The translations under genes were made by a program, and so were the position numbers. A stretch of 64,000 bases of DNA from Salinicola lusitanus. Lineage in GTDB: Bacteria > Pseudomonadota > Gammaproteobacteria > Pseudomonadales > Halomonadaceae. Positions within the stretch are counted from its first letter, which is position 1. Every line of letters begins with the position of its first letter. The DNA lies in assembly GCF_003206045.1 (NCBI RefSeq), contig NZ_PZJM01000009.1:124001-188000 (forward strand), given 5' to 3'. Below the pieces are notes generated by a model. That model was not told where the DNA came from. It searched no databases and saw only the letters and a program-made list of their open reading frames with translations. Below are positions 37,485-45,038 of this stretch, piece by piece.

Positions 37485-38493
37485 GGTCACCTCCGGCCTG
37501 CTCGGCATCGAGCCGGGCACGGTGCCAGCGATACAGGTCGTTGAAGTCGGTCAGATCGTCGGGGCAGTCGTCCGGCCACTTGGGATAGAGCACCATCGCG
37601 CCGACGGCTAGCGCGGCGTCGTTGGCCGCCTGTCGTCCGGGATTGCCCGCCGTCTGTCGGTCGTCGTCGCCGGCGATAACGAGATCCAGCGAACCGTTCA
37701 GTGCCTTGCGCAGCTTTTCGGCGACGGCGCGCAGGTTGCCGGCGTTCATGGCACACACGGCGGGATCCCCGGTAAGGCGATGGAGCGTCGCCCCGGTCGC
37801 CCAGCCTTCGCAGACGTACACCCGGCCACCCGGCACGATCTCGCCGATCACGGCGTAAGCACCCTGGACCTGCCCGCCCTTGAGAAAGCGCTTCTGCCCG
37901 TTGGGCGTGATCCACTGCAGATTGACCAGCTCGCCGCCGGAATGGAGCGGCACCAGCAGCCAGCCACGGCGACACTGACGCAGGTGGTAGGCCGGGATGC
38001 CCTTGTTCATCAGGTAGGGATGCGTCGAGGGCGCGGGCCGTGCGGCGCGCCATGCCGACCGCGCCCGGTCCGCCGCTTCCTGGCGAGCGTGTTCCCGCTC
38101 GGCGGCGTCGTCCTCGAGGCGTTGGCGATAGGCCACCATCGCGGCGGCCTCGGCGGCGGCGTTCACCGGTGGCGTGACGCCCCGGCGAAACACGCCCAGC
38201 CCCAGGCGGCGATCGATCGCCATGGCGGCGTCGACCTGACGGCAGGCGTTGAGGTAGCTGTAGAGCGAGACCAGATCGCCGCCGTGGGCGCTGTTGTCGG
38301 CAAAGTCGTTCCACTTGCCGCTAACCAGCGACACACCGAACGAGCCGCTGGCACGGTCGCCCCGGGCGACGTTGCGGGCGACCCACTCGCTGCCCCGGCG
38401 GCTGCCCTGGGGCAGCCATTCGCGGGCGAGGGTCTCGGCGTGGGCCAGCGAGGCGCGGGACACGCGCTGGATCTTGGCGATGACCTCAGACAT
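37477..38493 (-). CDS. Toprim-domain primase
   Basis: This 338-residue protein matches the short primases of P4-like and related elements. The N-terminal domain has the SGKWNDFADNSAHGGDLVSL pattern of DNA-primase zinc-binding folds but no zinc cysteines. The Toprim domain follows with the Glu in VYVCEGWATGATLHRL and the acidic pair in LDLVIAGDDDRQ. The last part (WPDDCPDDLTDFNDLYRWHR) is conserved in such primases. ATG at 38493 follows GGGAGG. It overlaps both neighbours by 8 bases, so the operon is tightly coupled. Confidence 0.82.
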   Translation of the reverse strand: MSEVIAKIQRVSRASLAHAETLAREWLPQGSRRGSEWVARNVARGDRASGSFGVSLVSGKWNDFADNSAHGGDLVSLYSYLNACRQVDAAMAIDRRLGLGVFRRGVTPPVNAAAEAAAMVAYRQRLEDDAAEREHARQEAADRARSAWRAARPAPSTHPYLMNKGIPAYHLRQCRRGWLLVPLHSGGELVNLQWITPNGQKRFLKGGQVQGAYAVIGEIVPGGRVYVCEGWATGATLHRLTGDPAVCAMNAGNLRAVAEKLRKALNGSLDLVIAGDDDRQTAGNPGRQAANDAALAVGAMVLYPKWPDDCPDDLTDFNDLYRWHRARLDAEQAGGDHE

Positions 38494-38812
38494 GGCCACC
38501 TCCCGTCCCGTGCGCCCGATGAACGGCCTGCCGCTGGGCGGCGCGCTGTTCGGCGTCGAGACGCCGGGCGGCCACCAGCAGGTCGCTGGCGTCCCCGGTG
38601 AGGTAGCGCGAGACCGTGGCCAAGTTGGAGAGATCGACCGAGGTGAGGTCGCGATCCTGGCCGTTCATGGTCGAGAGCGTGAACATCAGATCCTTGACCG
38701 CATCGAGGCGCATCTCGGCGTGATCGAGCAGCGTTTCGCGGTCGGCGCGCGGATCGATCAGCAGGCACTCGGATTCGGTCAGGCAGTTGGCGTCCTCGAG
38801 GCGCTTACCCAT
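38486..38812 (-). CDS. Hypothetical protein of the element
   Basis: This 108-residue, mostly helical protein contains RADRETLLDHAEMRLDAVKD, LSTMNGQDRDLTSVDLSNLA and ARRLDAEQRAAQRQAVHRAH. No known domain was recognised. It overlaps the primase gene and the gene before it by 8 bases each, so it belongs to the replication operon. The length and helical content would suit a small accessory or regulatory protein. Confidence 0.6.
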   Translation of the reverse strand: MGKRLEDANCLTESECLLIDPRADRETLLDHAEMRLDAVKDLMFTLSTMNGQDRDLTSVDLSNLATVSRYLTGDASDLLVAARRLDAEQRAAQRQAVHRAHGTGGGHV

Positions 38813-39044
38813 GGGTCGCCCCCTCGGCCATCAGGATGTCGAGGTCGGCCAGGAACTGTTGGCGCTCTTCCTGGGTGATCGCGCCCAGCTCGGCGGCCAT
38901 GCGGGTCATGCCCAGCAGGTGAGCGAGCTGTTCGGGACGACGATTGACGCGAAAGGCGATCAACTTCGCGCCGATGACGGCGGTGGCAATTTGATGCGGG
39001 GGAATAACGGATCGTGCGGACGCACGGGGGGCGTGTTCTGCCAT
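38805..39044 (-). CDS. Small hypothetical protein, first gene of the replication operon
   Basis: The 79-residue protein (IGAKLIAFRVNRRPEQLAHL, then MTRMAAELGAITQEERQQFL) is helical and unknown. Its ATG at 39044 is set by the AGGAG site at 39053-39057. That ribosome site is part of one of three related sequences in the leader that can pair with each other, so its translation is a likely control point for the operon. Confidence 0.6.
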   Translation of the reverse strand: MAEHAPRASARSVIPPHQIATAVIGAKLIAFRVNRRPEQLAHLLGMTRMAAELGAITQEERQQFLADLDILMAEGATHG

Positions 39045-39052
39045 GGGTGAGG

Positions 39053-39243
39053 CTCCTATTTGATTCCAGGAGTCACCAACAATCCTTTCCACGGGACTGG
39101 AGGCGACTGTACGCGGGGTGGAAAACCGGTCAAATAGGAAACCGGCCGGGCCGAAGCCCGCCCACGCACAGCCGCCATAACGACGCTTTGCGGGCACAAA
39201 AAAAGCGCCTGCAAAGGTAGGGGCGCTGTTGCGCCTATTTGAT
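39053..39243 (-). promoter_or_regulatory. Leader with P4-like complementary elements
   Basis: Within 191 bases the 9-mer TCAAATAGG occurs on the transcribed minus strand at 39234-39242 and 39055-39063, and its complement CCTATTTGA occurs between them at 39130-39138. The downstream copy contains the AGGAG of the 39044 gene. The middle copy can therefore pair with either flank. Phage P4 immunity uses the same order of seqA, seqB (CI RNA) and seqC. A terminator sits between the first and second elements. Confidence 0.65.
39198..39227 (-). terminator. Leader terminator ahead of the replication operon
   Basis: On the minus strand AGCGCC and GGCGCT form a stem with a 12-base loop, followed by seven T. 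It lies between the alpA operon and the replication operon, so it can act as an attenuator. Confidence 0.75.
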
Positions 39244-39406
39244 CTCGGGTTTCCACGCCCGGCTGCGGATTTTGCCGCAGCTCGGGCATCGTAGCCGGAC
39301 CCGTTGGGAAGGCGCAAGTCCTCCCCGGCCAAAGGATGACGAATGGCCAGCGCCAGCCCCCGGACCATCGGCGTGTGCCGGGGCGTGACACAGCGCCGGA
39401 ATTTGC

Positions 39407-39470
39407 TAGGATCGTCGTTGCAAAGAGTGTCTTCGAGAGCCCCGGCAGCCCCACGCTGACCGGGGTTTTC
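39407..39470 (+). ncRNA. Candidate small antisense RNA in the element leader
   Basis: A promoter-like pair reads plus-strand: GTGACA at 39385-39390, a 16-base spacer, and TAGGAT at 39407-39412. About 50 bases later comes a terminator, CCCCGG/CCGGGG at 39440-39465 followed by TTTT. The transcript would be antisense to the alpA operon leader. There is no expression evidence. Confidence 0.35.
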
Positions 39471-39567
39471 GCGTTTGTTGGGCACAAAGCCTCCCTGTTC
39501 CCCTCGGCGTAGACGCCGAGCGGCTGGATGATTCGCTGTCGTTGAGTGGTGCGAGCGTGCGGCGGGT

Positions 39568-39831
39568 CTAGCAGTCCGTCAGGTCGTAATCCGGACCGCG
39601 ATTGAGGTCGCGCATCAACACCGTGTTGGGATCGCGGGGCAGCGTGGAGTGCTTGCCGATGCCGCCATTGCGGTGCATCAGAACGGCGATACGTTCGCCA
39701 CTGGCGCTGTGGCGTACCACTTCCCGCCCGGCGCTATTGATCGCAACGTTCAGGGCTTCATCCAGTGCCGGGACATCTTGGTCGGTGAAATCGAGCGTCT
39801 GTCCGCCGACCGTCAGCGTGAAGCGTTTCAT
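39568..39831 (-). CDS. Small hypothetical protein after AlpA
   Basis: This 87-residue protein (MKRFTLTVGGQTLDFTDQDV, then AGREVVRHSASGERIAVLMH) appears to be a small alpha/beta protein with no known domain. It overlaps the alpA stop by 4 bases (ATGA) and is co-transcribed with it. The VVRHSASGERIAVL strand pattern resembles some antitoxin-like folds, but this is too weak to name it. Confidence 0.55.
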   Translation of the reverse strand: MKRFTLTVGGQTLDFTDQDVPALDEALNVAINSAGREVVRHSASGERIAVLMHRNGGIGKHSTLPRDPNTVLMRDLNRGPDYDLTDC

Positions 39832-40127
39832 GCGCGAGCCTCCTGGGTGTGGGTGCCGAAGTGTTGGATCCGGCGACCGGCCAGCGTGCGGTTACGCTCG
39901 GCGAGGCGGTTGGCGATCCAGCTATCCACCTCCTCCTCGAGCCAGGCGACGCTTTTGTCGCCGATGGGCAGCGGGGCCGGAAAGGTGCCGTTGCTGACAC
40001 CGGCGTAGATCGCGGATCGGCTCTTGCCGGTCTTGAGCTCCACGTCGCGGCGGCGAAGGAGACGATTGCCGAGCTGCAGGCGCTCGACTTTCTGGTACGG
40101 GGCGGCTGTCGATGTGGCGTTGTCCAT
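39828..40127 (-). CDS. AlpA-family transcriptional regulator
   Basis: This 99-residue protein has the AlpA/MerR-like winged HTH: LLRRRDVELKTGKSRSAIYA, FPAPLPIGDKSVAWLEEEVD and SWIANRLAER. AlpA and the related P4 Vis protein control integrase, excision and early genes of such elements. The ATG at 40127 is preferred because GAGGA lies just before it; two in-frame ATG codons upstream lack good sites. Two tandem repeats with palindromes lie upstream and are candidate binding sites. Confidence 0.82.
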   Translation of the reverse strand: MDNATSTAAPYQKVERLQLGNRLLRRRDVELKTGKSRSAIYAGVSNGTFPAPLPIGDKSVAWLEEEVDSWIANRLAERNRTLAGRRIQHFGTHTQEARA

Positions 40128-40173
40128 GGGTTCCTCATTGGCTGTCATGGCATGCCCGGGGCCAGTCGGCGGC

Positions 40174-40379
40174 GGGACATGCTTAGCTTGCCCAAGCATC
40201 AAACGACCAGCGAGGAACGCTAACTGTAAATCGATGGCTTACAGATCGCGGACCGCAAAAAACCTACGCTGGCCGCTTGACCCAGGCAGCGCCGGGGCAT
40301 TGCGCTTGGGACATGCTCAGCTTGCCTAGGTAAAAAGTGACCTGCGAGGAACGCCCGTTGTAGATTCGCGATCTACAAC
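40174..40379. promoter_or_regulatory. Tandem repeats with palindromes upstream of alpA
   Basis: Two direct repeats (40174-40244 and 40308-40379) start GGGACATGCT.AGCTTGCC, share GCGAGGAACGC, and each end in a palindrome at the same offset. The palindromes are CTGTAA-9-TTACAG (40224-40244) and GTTGTAGAT-5-ATCTACAAC (40357-40379). The layout suggests two operator/promoter units for the alpA operon. Confidence 0.6.
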
Positions 40380-40420
40380 GAGGGCGGCGAAAATTCGTGA
40401 TCGACGCGTGTTGACGGACG

Positions 40421-40453
40421 AAAAAAGCCCCAGCTCTTGGAAGAGATGGGGCT
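40421..40453 (-). terminator. Rho-independent terminator after the XRE/ImmA gene
   Basis: On the minus strand AGCCCCA...TGGGGCT with an inner CTCTT/AAGAG stem is followed by six T. It ends the transcript of the 42411-40596 gene pair. The gap 40454-40595 holds no gene. Confidence 0.85.
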
Positions 40454-40595
40454 ACAAGTCAAAACGAGTTGATTACCTGGCCAACTCTAGCCTGAATTAA
40501 TCGAAGATGACTTCACGTCACATGAGTTTTATCCGAGCTTGTAGCTTACAGACACATGGTACACACAAGTCAAAACACCTAATACGAAGACAACC

Positions 40596-41777
40596 TCACT
40601 TCAGTTTCAAATCTACAACTTGTTCGCCACAGACTTTATCGTACATAAACCCTGGCTCAAGATTGGAAAGCGCTTCAACCAGCTCGGTGTTGAAGCTCAG
40701 CTTTTGACGGATTTCTGACTTGCTAACGATGTTATTGTCTAGCAGCATCAAAACAGCTTTTTGAAGCATTCGAGGTCTTTCATTAGGAATCTCATCATCT
40801 AGAGGCTCGTGAGTCCTCCATTTTCTGGCGCTTATCTGCTTGCGCAAATTTAAGACTTGGTCCTCAGACAAAATTTCAAGATCAGCGCATCTACTAACCT
40901 GAGCTGCTATTGAGACACCCCATCTCTTTTTTAATTCGACAAAACCTCCCAGGCGGCTTGTAAACACCTCATTAATGTAGGCTGAATCAGGCAAGAGAAA
41001 TGCACCTGCAAACCTATTAGCTTCAGCTTCGATTCTTTTCAACGTAGCTTTATTTTCAAGATCCTCTTCGCTGACACCTTGGTGCAGTATCAAGTGTCCT
41101 AATTCATGGGCAATATCAAATCGCGTTCTAACCGCTGTTGTGCTGTCAGACGCCATGAAGATGAAAGGACGTGGACCGCTCCAAAAAGAGAAGGCATTCA
41201 CCCTTTCATTTTTTATCGGCAGGTGAGACACAATAACGCCTTTCGCCTCAACAAGCTTTATTAAATCTCCTACGGGACCGTTTCCAAGCCCCCAAGCTTT
41301 TCTCACTTCAGAAGCAATTTTCTCTATGGCGGATGACGAATAGCGTCCTTCATCTAAGTCCGGCTGGACCTGAGGGTGCTCAAATTCAGGAAAATTTATG
41401 TATTCGCTATAGAAACCAACGATGATAGAAACCCATTCGGCCAGAACTTCGCATTGGTCATTACGGCGCCGAGTGGCTGCACCGAACGCGCGAAATGTTT
41501 TAACACTAAATGGCCCAATTGGAGAAGGCATCTCTCCCGTAAAATAACTAATAGGCTGTTTCAAAGCCTCCGCCAAAAAAACTGCAGTTTGTCCATCGGG
41601 GTATTTCACCCCTTGCTCATAGGCAGAGACAGATTGCCGCGTAACGCCAATAAGAGCAGCCAAATCGGTTTGGGATAGCCTCAGCGCTTTCCTAGCCTTC
41701 ATCAGCCTTTCAGGGATGATCCTTCGTATAGAAGTTTCATTCCCACGACCTCTCATGGAAACAACGTTATTACTCAT
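40596..41777 (-). CDS. XRE regulator fused to ImmA/IrrE metallopeptidase
   Basis: This 393-residue protein joins an N-terminal HTH (residues 25-75: RLSQTDLAALIGVTRQSVSA, YEQGVKYP) to an ImmA/IrrE zinc-peptidase domain. The zinc motif HELGH is at 224-228 with a downstream EAEANRFAGAFLLP, which supplies the third ligand. A C-terminal region of about 100 residues follows (LEILSEDQVLNLRKQISARK). Such fusions cleave or sense partner regulators in phage and toxin-type modules. It overlaps the upstream gene by 8 bases, so the two products probably work together. Confidence 0.85.
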   Translation of the reverse strand: MSNNVVSMRGRGNETSIRRIIPERLMKARKALRLSQTDLAALIGVTRQSVSAYEQGVKYPDGQTAVFLAEALKQPISYFTGEMPSPIGPFSVKTFRAFGAATRRRNDQCEVLAEWVSIIVGFYSEYINFPEFEHPQVQPDLDEGRYSSSAIEKIASEVRKAWGLGNGPVGDLIKLVEAKGVIVSHLPIKNERVNAFSFWSGPRPFIFMASDSTTAVRTRFDIAHELGHLILHQGVSEEDLENKATLKRIEAEANRFAGAFLLPDSAYINEVFTSRLGGFVELKKRWGVSIAAQVSRCADLEILSEDQVLNLRKQISARKWRTHEPLDDEIPNERPRMLQKAVLMLLDNNIVSKSEIRQKLSFNTELVEALSNLEPGFMYDKVCGEQVVDLKLK

Positions 41778-42411
41778 TTTGATCTCTGCGCCACTTTTCT
41801 ATATCTTGCTTAAGAGTTAGGACCGACTCTTCAGTGCTTTCAACCGGGGGCAAATCACTATTTTCGATAGAATGCACCATATCTAGCAAATTTCCAGTTC
41901 GATAGATCCATTCGTTTTGGTTTGGCTCGCTCATACCAATGTGAGCAAAATTCAAGCTTTTATGGCCATGCACCAACACGAAAGACGGTTGCCCCACAAT
42001 TCTTTTTCTTTCCTGCTCCATCGATTCAAACAAATAAGATTGATTCGAAAGCGCCGCGTTACCACGAAAACCCACTTTTCTAGGTGGCTTCTTAAAACAA
42101 CTCACCTTGCTTATGGAGAGGTAAGAATCTGGCAGCTCAACGCGCAAAAACCTACCCGTTGGCCTGTTGAAGTGAACCCAAGCATAGTCAAATGGCCAAA
42201 CTCCGGTTGTAATTAGCTTTTCAATAGCCAAGTCCGTTGCCCAAGAGATAAGCCTTCCATGATTATCTGTCGCGGACGCTGTCGCTAGAATGGGCTCATC
42301 TGCGGCCAGTTGCGCGGCTGCAGCGTACGCCGTTTGTAAGGCGGACCTGATATGCCGTTGATATTTTTGCGGTAGCTGATCTTGAAGAAAAGCTTCGGCG
42401 GGGACAGTCAC
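41770..42411 (-). CDS. Hypothetical partner of the XRE/ImmA protein
   Basis: This 213-residue protein has no domain that I recognise. Visible parts are KYQRHIRSALQTAYAAAAQL, LISWATDLAIEKLITTGVWP, FDYAWVHFNRPTGRFLRVEL, and a middle strand set SFVLVHGHKSLNFAHIG; the end is charged. It starts with GTG at 42411 behind GAGGTG. Together with the XRE/ImmA gene it forms a two-gene operon next to the integrase. It could be a toxin- or defence-like effector controlled by the peptidase; this is inference only. Confidence 0.55.
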   Translation of the reverse strand: MTVPAEAFLQDQLPQKYQRHIRSALQTAYAAAAQLAADEPILATASATDNHGRLISWATDLAIEKLITTGVWPFDYAWVHFNRPTGRFLRVELPDSYLSISKVSCFKKPPRKVGFRGNAALSNQSYLFESMEQERKRIVGQPSFVLVHGHKSLNFAHIGMSEPNQNEWIYRTGNLLDMVHSIENSDLPPVESTEESVLTLKQDIEKWRRDQNE

Positions 42412-42476
42412 GGGCGCACACCTCGCTAGGTATCGAAAGGCCTATTGCAACTATACCCGAAAAACACACATTTTTG

Positions 42477-43658
42477 TCAACTGAGATTGTCGAGATGATC
42501 AGCCCAAAACTGCATCATCGCCGGGCGCTGTTCGAAAGTCATATGCTCGGCGTGGGTGTAGACGCCTTGCAGGCCGGGCAGCTTGTGGGAGAGCTGCATC
42601 TCGATCCATTCTCCGGGATAGCCCAACTCCTTGAGTCCCGTTGCGACGACATGCCTGCATCCGTGTGGCACGTGCCGGCCCTGGTAGCCCATACGCTTTA
42701 GCGCTACGCCGAAAGCAGCATCCGATAGGGGTTTTGTGGGATCGTTGCGACCGGGAAACAGTAGGCCGTACTGGCCCGTCATGACGTGTAGCTTGCGCAA
42801 TTCCGCGACGGCCTGCTTAGGCAGAGGTACTCGGTGTGATCGCCCCATCTTCATCCGCTCGGCAGGTATGCTCCAGATAGCCCCCTCGAGATCGATCTCC
42901 TGCCATCGCGCCTGCCGCATCTCCCCTGGCCGTAGCGCCGTCATCAGCAGCAGTTTCAGCCCGATCCGTACCAGCGGGTTATGGTAATTCTCGATGGCCT
43001 GGACCAGCGCCGGTAGTTCCTCCTGCGAGACGTGCGGGAAGCTTTTCTGCCTGTGTGGGGTCAGCGCGCCGGTTAGATCAGTGAGGGGATTATGTGAAGC
43101 CCTACCAGTGATGACAGCAAAGCGATAGATATCACGGCAGAACGAGTGCACCTTGCGCCGCTGTTCGAACTTGCCGGCCTGCTCGAGACGCTTCAAGAGC
43201 TCCAGCCACTCCAGCGGCTTGATCGTCTCGATGGGTTTGTCCCCAACGGTCGGGAAGATGTAGTTCTCGAGCGACCGGATGCTCTCCTTGGAACGCTTGG
43301 AGCTGGCCTTCCACCTTGGCGCCATCGTCGCATGCCACTCATGCGCGAGCGCTCGGAAGGTATTCTGCTGGGAGAATTGCTGCTCCCGTTTCTCCTCCTT
43401 TCGACGCTCGACCGGATCGATGCCCTGGCTCAGCAGCCGGCGTGCGTCCGTGCGCTTCTCACGGGCCTCGGCGAGCGTCACCTCGGGATAGCTCCCCAGG
43501 CTCATCATGTTGCGCTTGCCGTTGGGTCGCGTGTAGCGCAAACGCCAGCCTCGGCTCCCTGTGTTCGAAATCACAAGTTGTAATCCCGCCCCATCAATGA
43601 GGGTGATCGGTTTGGGGCCTGGCTTAGTTGATTCGATTTTTCTGATAGTTAGCGGCAT
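42477..43658 (-). CDS. int: P4-family tyrosine integrase
   Basis: This 393-residue integrase has the N-terminal DUF4102 arm-binding domain (LTIRKIESTKPGPKPITLID, LGSYPEVTLAEAREKR), a SAM-like core-binding domain and the catalytic domain. The catalytic residues are Arg in TALRPGEMRQARW, His/Arg in HGCRH, His in LSHKLP and Tyr in GVYTHAEH. The start at 43658 is preferred over one at 43712 because the repeat copy at 29785 keeps this coding stretch but breaks the frame upstream of it. It integrates the element into the adjacent tRNA-Arg gene and should be active. Confidence 0.92.
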   Translation of the reverse strand: MPLTIRKIESTKPGPKPITLIDGAGLQLVISNTGSRGWRLRYTRPNGKRNMMSLGSYPEVTLAEAREKRTDARRLLSQGIDPVERRKEEKREQQFSQQNTFRALAHEWHATMAPRWKASSKRSKESIRSLENYIFPTVGDKPIETIKPLEWLELLKRLEQAGKFEQRRKVHSFCRDIYRFAVITGRASHNPLTDLTGALTPHRQKSFPHVSQEELPALVQAIENYHNPLVRIGLKLLLMTALRPGEMRQARWQEIDLEGAIWSIPAERMKMGRSHRVPLPKQAVAELRKLHVMTGQYGLLFPGRNDPTKPLSDAAFGVALKRMGYQGRHVPHGCRHVVATGLKELGYPGEWIEMQLSHKLPGLQGVYTHAEHMTFEQRPAMMQFWADHLDNLS

Positions 43659-43843
43659 TGGGGTATAGCTAGGTTTTCCGAACACAGGTATATACCCTGA
43701 TCTATACCACATTGCGGCTGGATTCGGTAGGAACGCTTAGGAAGAGGCGGGAATAAAAACTGCTGATTTATAAGCGTTTTTCTTACGATTCTGGACTTTC
43801 TCGGAACGTTCAGGAAGTCCAGATGGCGCGCCCAGCAGGATTC
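43628..43843. repeat. Integrase-proximal att region (direct repeat copy)
   Basis: This segment is about 85-90% identical by eye to 29755-29973. It includes the integrase start, about 165 bases of upstream DNA and 20 bases of the tRNA 3' end (43824-43843). The last 20 bases are the att core. Confidence 0.85.
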
Positions 43844-43900
43844 GAACCTGCGACCCCTGCCTTCGGAGGGCAGTACTCTATCCAGCTGAGCTATGGGCGC
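43824..43900 (-). tRNA. tRNA-Arg (anticodon CCG)
   Basis: A 77-base tRNA with encoded CCA. The acceptor stem is GCGCCCA/TGGGCGC; the D arm AGCTCAGCTGGATAGAGT follows. The anticodon stem CTGCC/GGCAG holds the loop CTCCGAA (anticodon CCG), and the T arm has GGTTCGAATCC. It matches the argX-type arginine tRNA. Its 3' 20 bases form the att core of the integrated element, which leaves the tRNA intact. The gap 43901-44192 upstream holds the tRNA promoter and no gene. Confidence 0.95.
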
Positions 43901-44192
43901 GCGATGACGTGACGTCGTGCCGAATGGCGTGGATAGCCGAATGGCCCGCCAACAGCGCGGCCATCCTACCCGCTCGGCCATTGGCTGTCCAGCCACGGTG
44001 CGGGGTGGCGGCGGCTTTCGCGCTGATGAGTCGTGATTATACTGGAACGGACGCATCCCCGATAAACGACCGGCGACAAGGGCGACCTGCGCGCGATACG
44101 TTCCCCGGCCGTGCCGACGATTCTGCCGGCCTGGGGTCTGGCGACCTGGACCAGCGCCCGTCGCCCGGTTCGCCGAGAAAACCGATGACGAC

Positions 44193-45029
44193 ATGACCGA
44201 TACACCGCTTCAAACGACCGAATGGCAGAGCCGCCTGCTGGCAACGCACGTCCGCCTGCGCCAGCAGGCGCCGTTGGTGCACTGCCTGACCAACCAGGTC
44301 ACCGTCAGCTTCGTCGCCAATGTGCTGCTGGCCGCCGGGGCGTCTCCGGCGATGACCGATCATCCCGATGAAGTCGAAGGTCTGGCCGCGGCGGCGGATG
44401 CCTTGCTGATCAACCTGGGTACGCCCAGTGCCGACAGCATCGCCGCGATGCGAAGGGCGAGCCAAGCCGCCAGCCGGTCGGAGACGCCCTGGGTGCTCGA
44501 CCCCGTCGGCGCGGCGGCACTGCCGTTACGGCGAGCGCTGAGTCTGACCTTGATGGCCCATCGGCCAACGGTGATTCGCGGCAACGCGTCGGAAGTCATG
44601 GCGCTGGCGGAGACCGGTACGGACGGGCGCGGCGTCGATACTCAGCACGACTCGAGCGAGGCACTGGCGGCCGCTCGTCGGCTACTGGCGCAGACCGACG
44701 GCGTGGCGATCTCGGGCCGGACCGACCGCCTGCTGGGCCGTTCGGCCGCCACTGCCGATGCCGTGACGGTCGGCATTCATGGCGGTAGCGCCTGGCAACC
44801 CCGCGTGACCGGAACCGGCTGCGCCCTGGGGGCGCTGATCAGCGCCTATCTCGCCGTCGCCGATACCCCGCTGGATGCGATGATCTATGCCCATGTGCAC
44901 GCCGCCGCTGCGGCCGAACGGGCCGAACTGACGGCGCATGGCCCCGGCAGTTTCGCGGTAGCCTGGCTGGATGCACTGGATAGTGTCGATCTGTCCGGTT
45001 TTCTCGCGGATCGCCTGACGCTGGAGTGA
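44193..45029 (+). CDS. thiM: Hydroxyethylthiazole kinase ThiM
   Basis: The 278-residue protein phosphorylates 4-methyl-5-(2-hydroxyethyl)thiazole in thiamine salvage. Family motifs are PLVHCLTNQVTVSFVANVLL, AAGASPAMTDHPDEVE, WVLDPVGAAALPLRR, TVIRGNASEVMAL and the catalytic GTGCALGALISAYLA. It is alone: no thiD or thiE is adjacent and no TPP riboswitch core is visible upstream. It is convergent with cysE, with 9 bases between stops. Confidence 0.93.
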   Translation: MTDTPLQTTEWQSRLLATHVRLRQQAPLVHCLTNQVTVSFVANVLLAAGASPAMTDHPDEVEGLAAAADALLINLGTPSADSIAAMRRASQAASRSETPWVLDPVGAAALPLRRALSLTLMAHRPTVIRGNASEVMALAETGTDGRGVDTQHDSSEALAAARRLLAQTDGVAISGRTDRLLGRSAATADAVTVGIHGGSAWQPRVTGTGCALGALISAYLAVADTPLDAMIYAHVHAAAAAERAELTAHGPGSFAVAWLDALDSVDLSGFLADRLTLE

Positions 45030-45038
45030 CCCCGTCGA

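Larger units (their letters stand above)
29954..43843. mobile_element. P4-type integrative element in tRNA-Arg(CCG)
   Basis: A 13.9-kb element bounded by a 20-base direct repeat of the tRNA-Arg 3' end (29954-29973 and 43824-43843). From the tRNA it carries a P4-family integrase, XRE/ImmA plus partner, alpA, small genes, a primase, a DUF927 helicase-like protein, a coiled-coil protein, an iteron origin, and an SF1 helicase module at the far end. It has no structural, packaging or conjugation genes, so it is a satellite-like or mobilisable element dependent on a helper. Almost all genes read away from the tRNA. The internal repeat at 29755-29973 shows that a second element once stood beside it. 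Confidence 0.82.

Noticed and set aside
43659-43712. An 18-codon N-terminal extension of the integrase.
   Set aside because: The homologous copy at 29755-29973 breaks this frame but keeps the coding part from the MPLTIRK start, so the extension is not coding.
44040-44192. A TPP riboswitch ahead of thiM.
   Set aside because: The conserved CTGAGA and ACC-TGATCTGG cores are not present.
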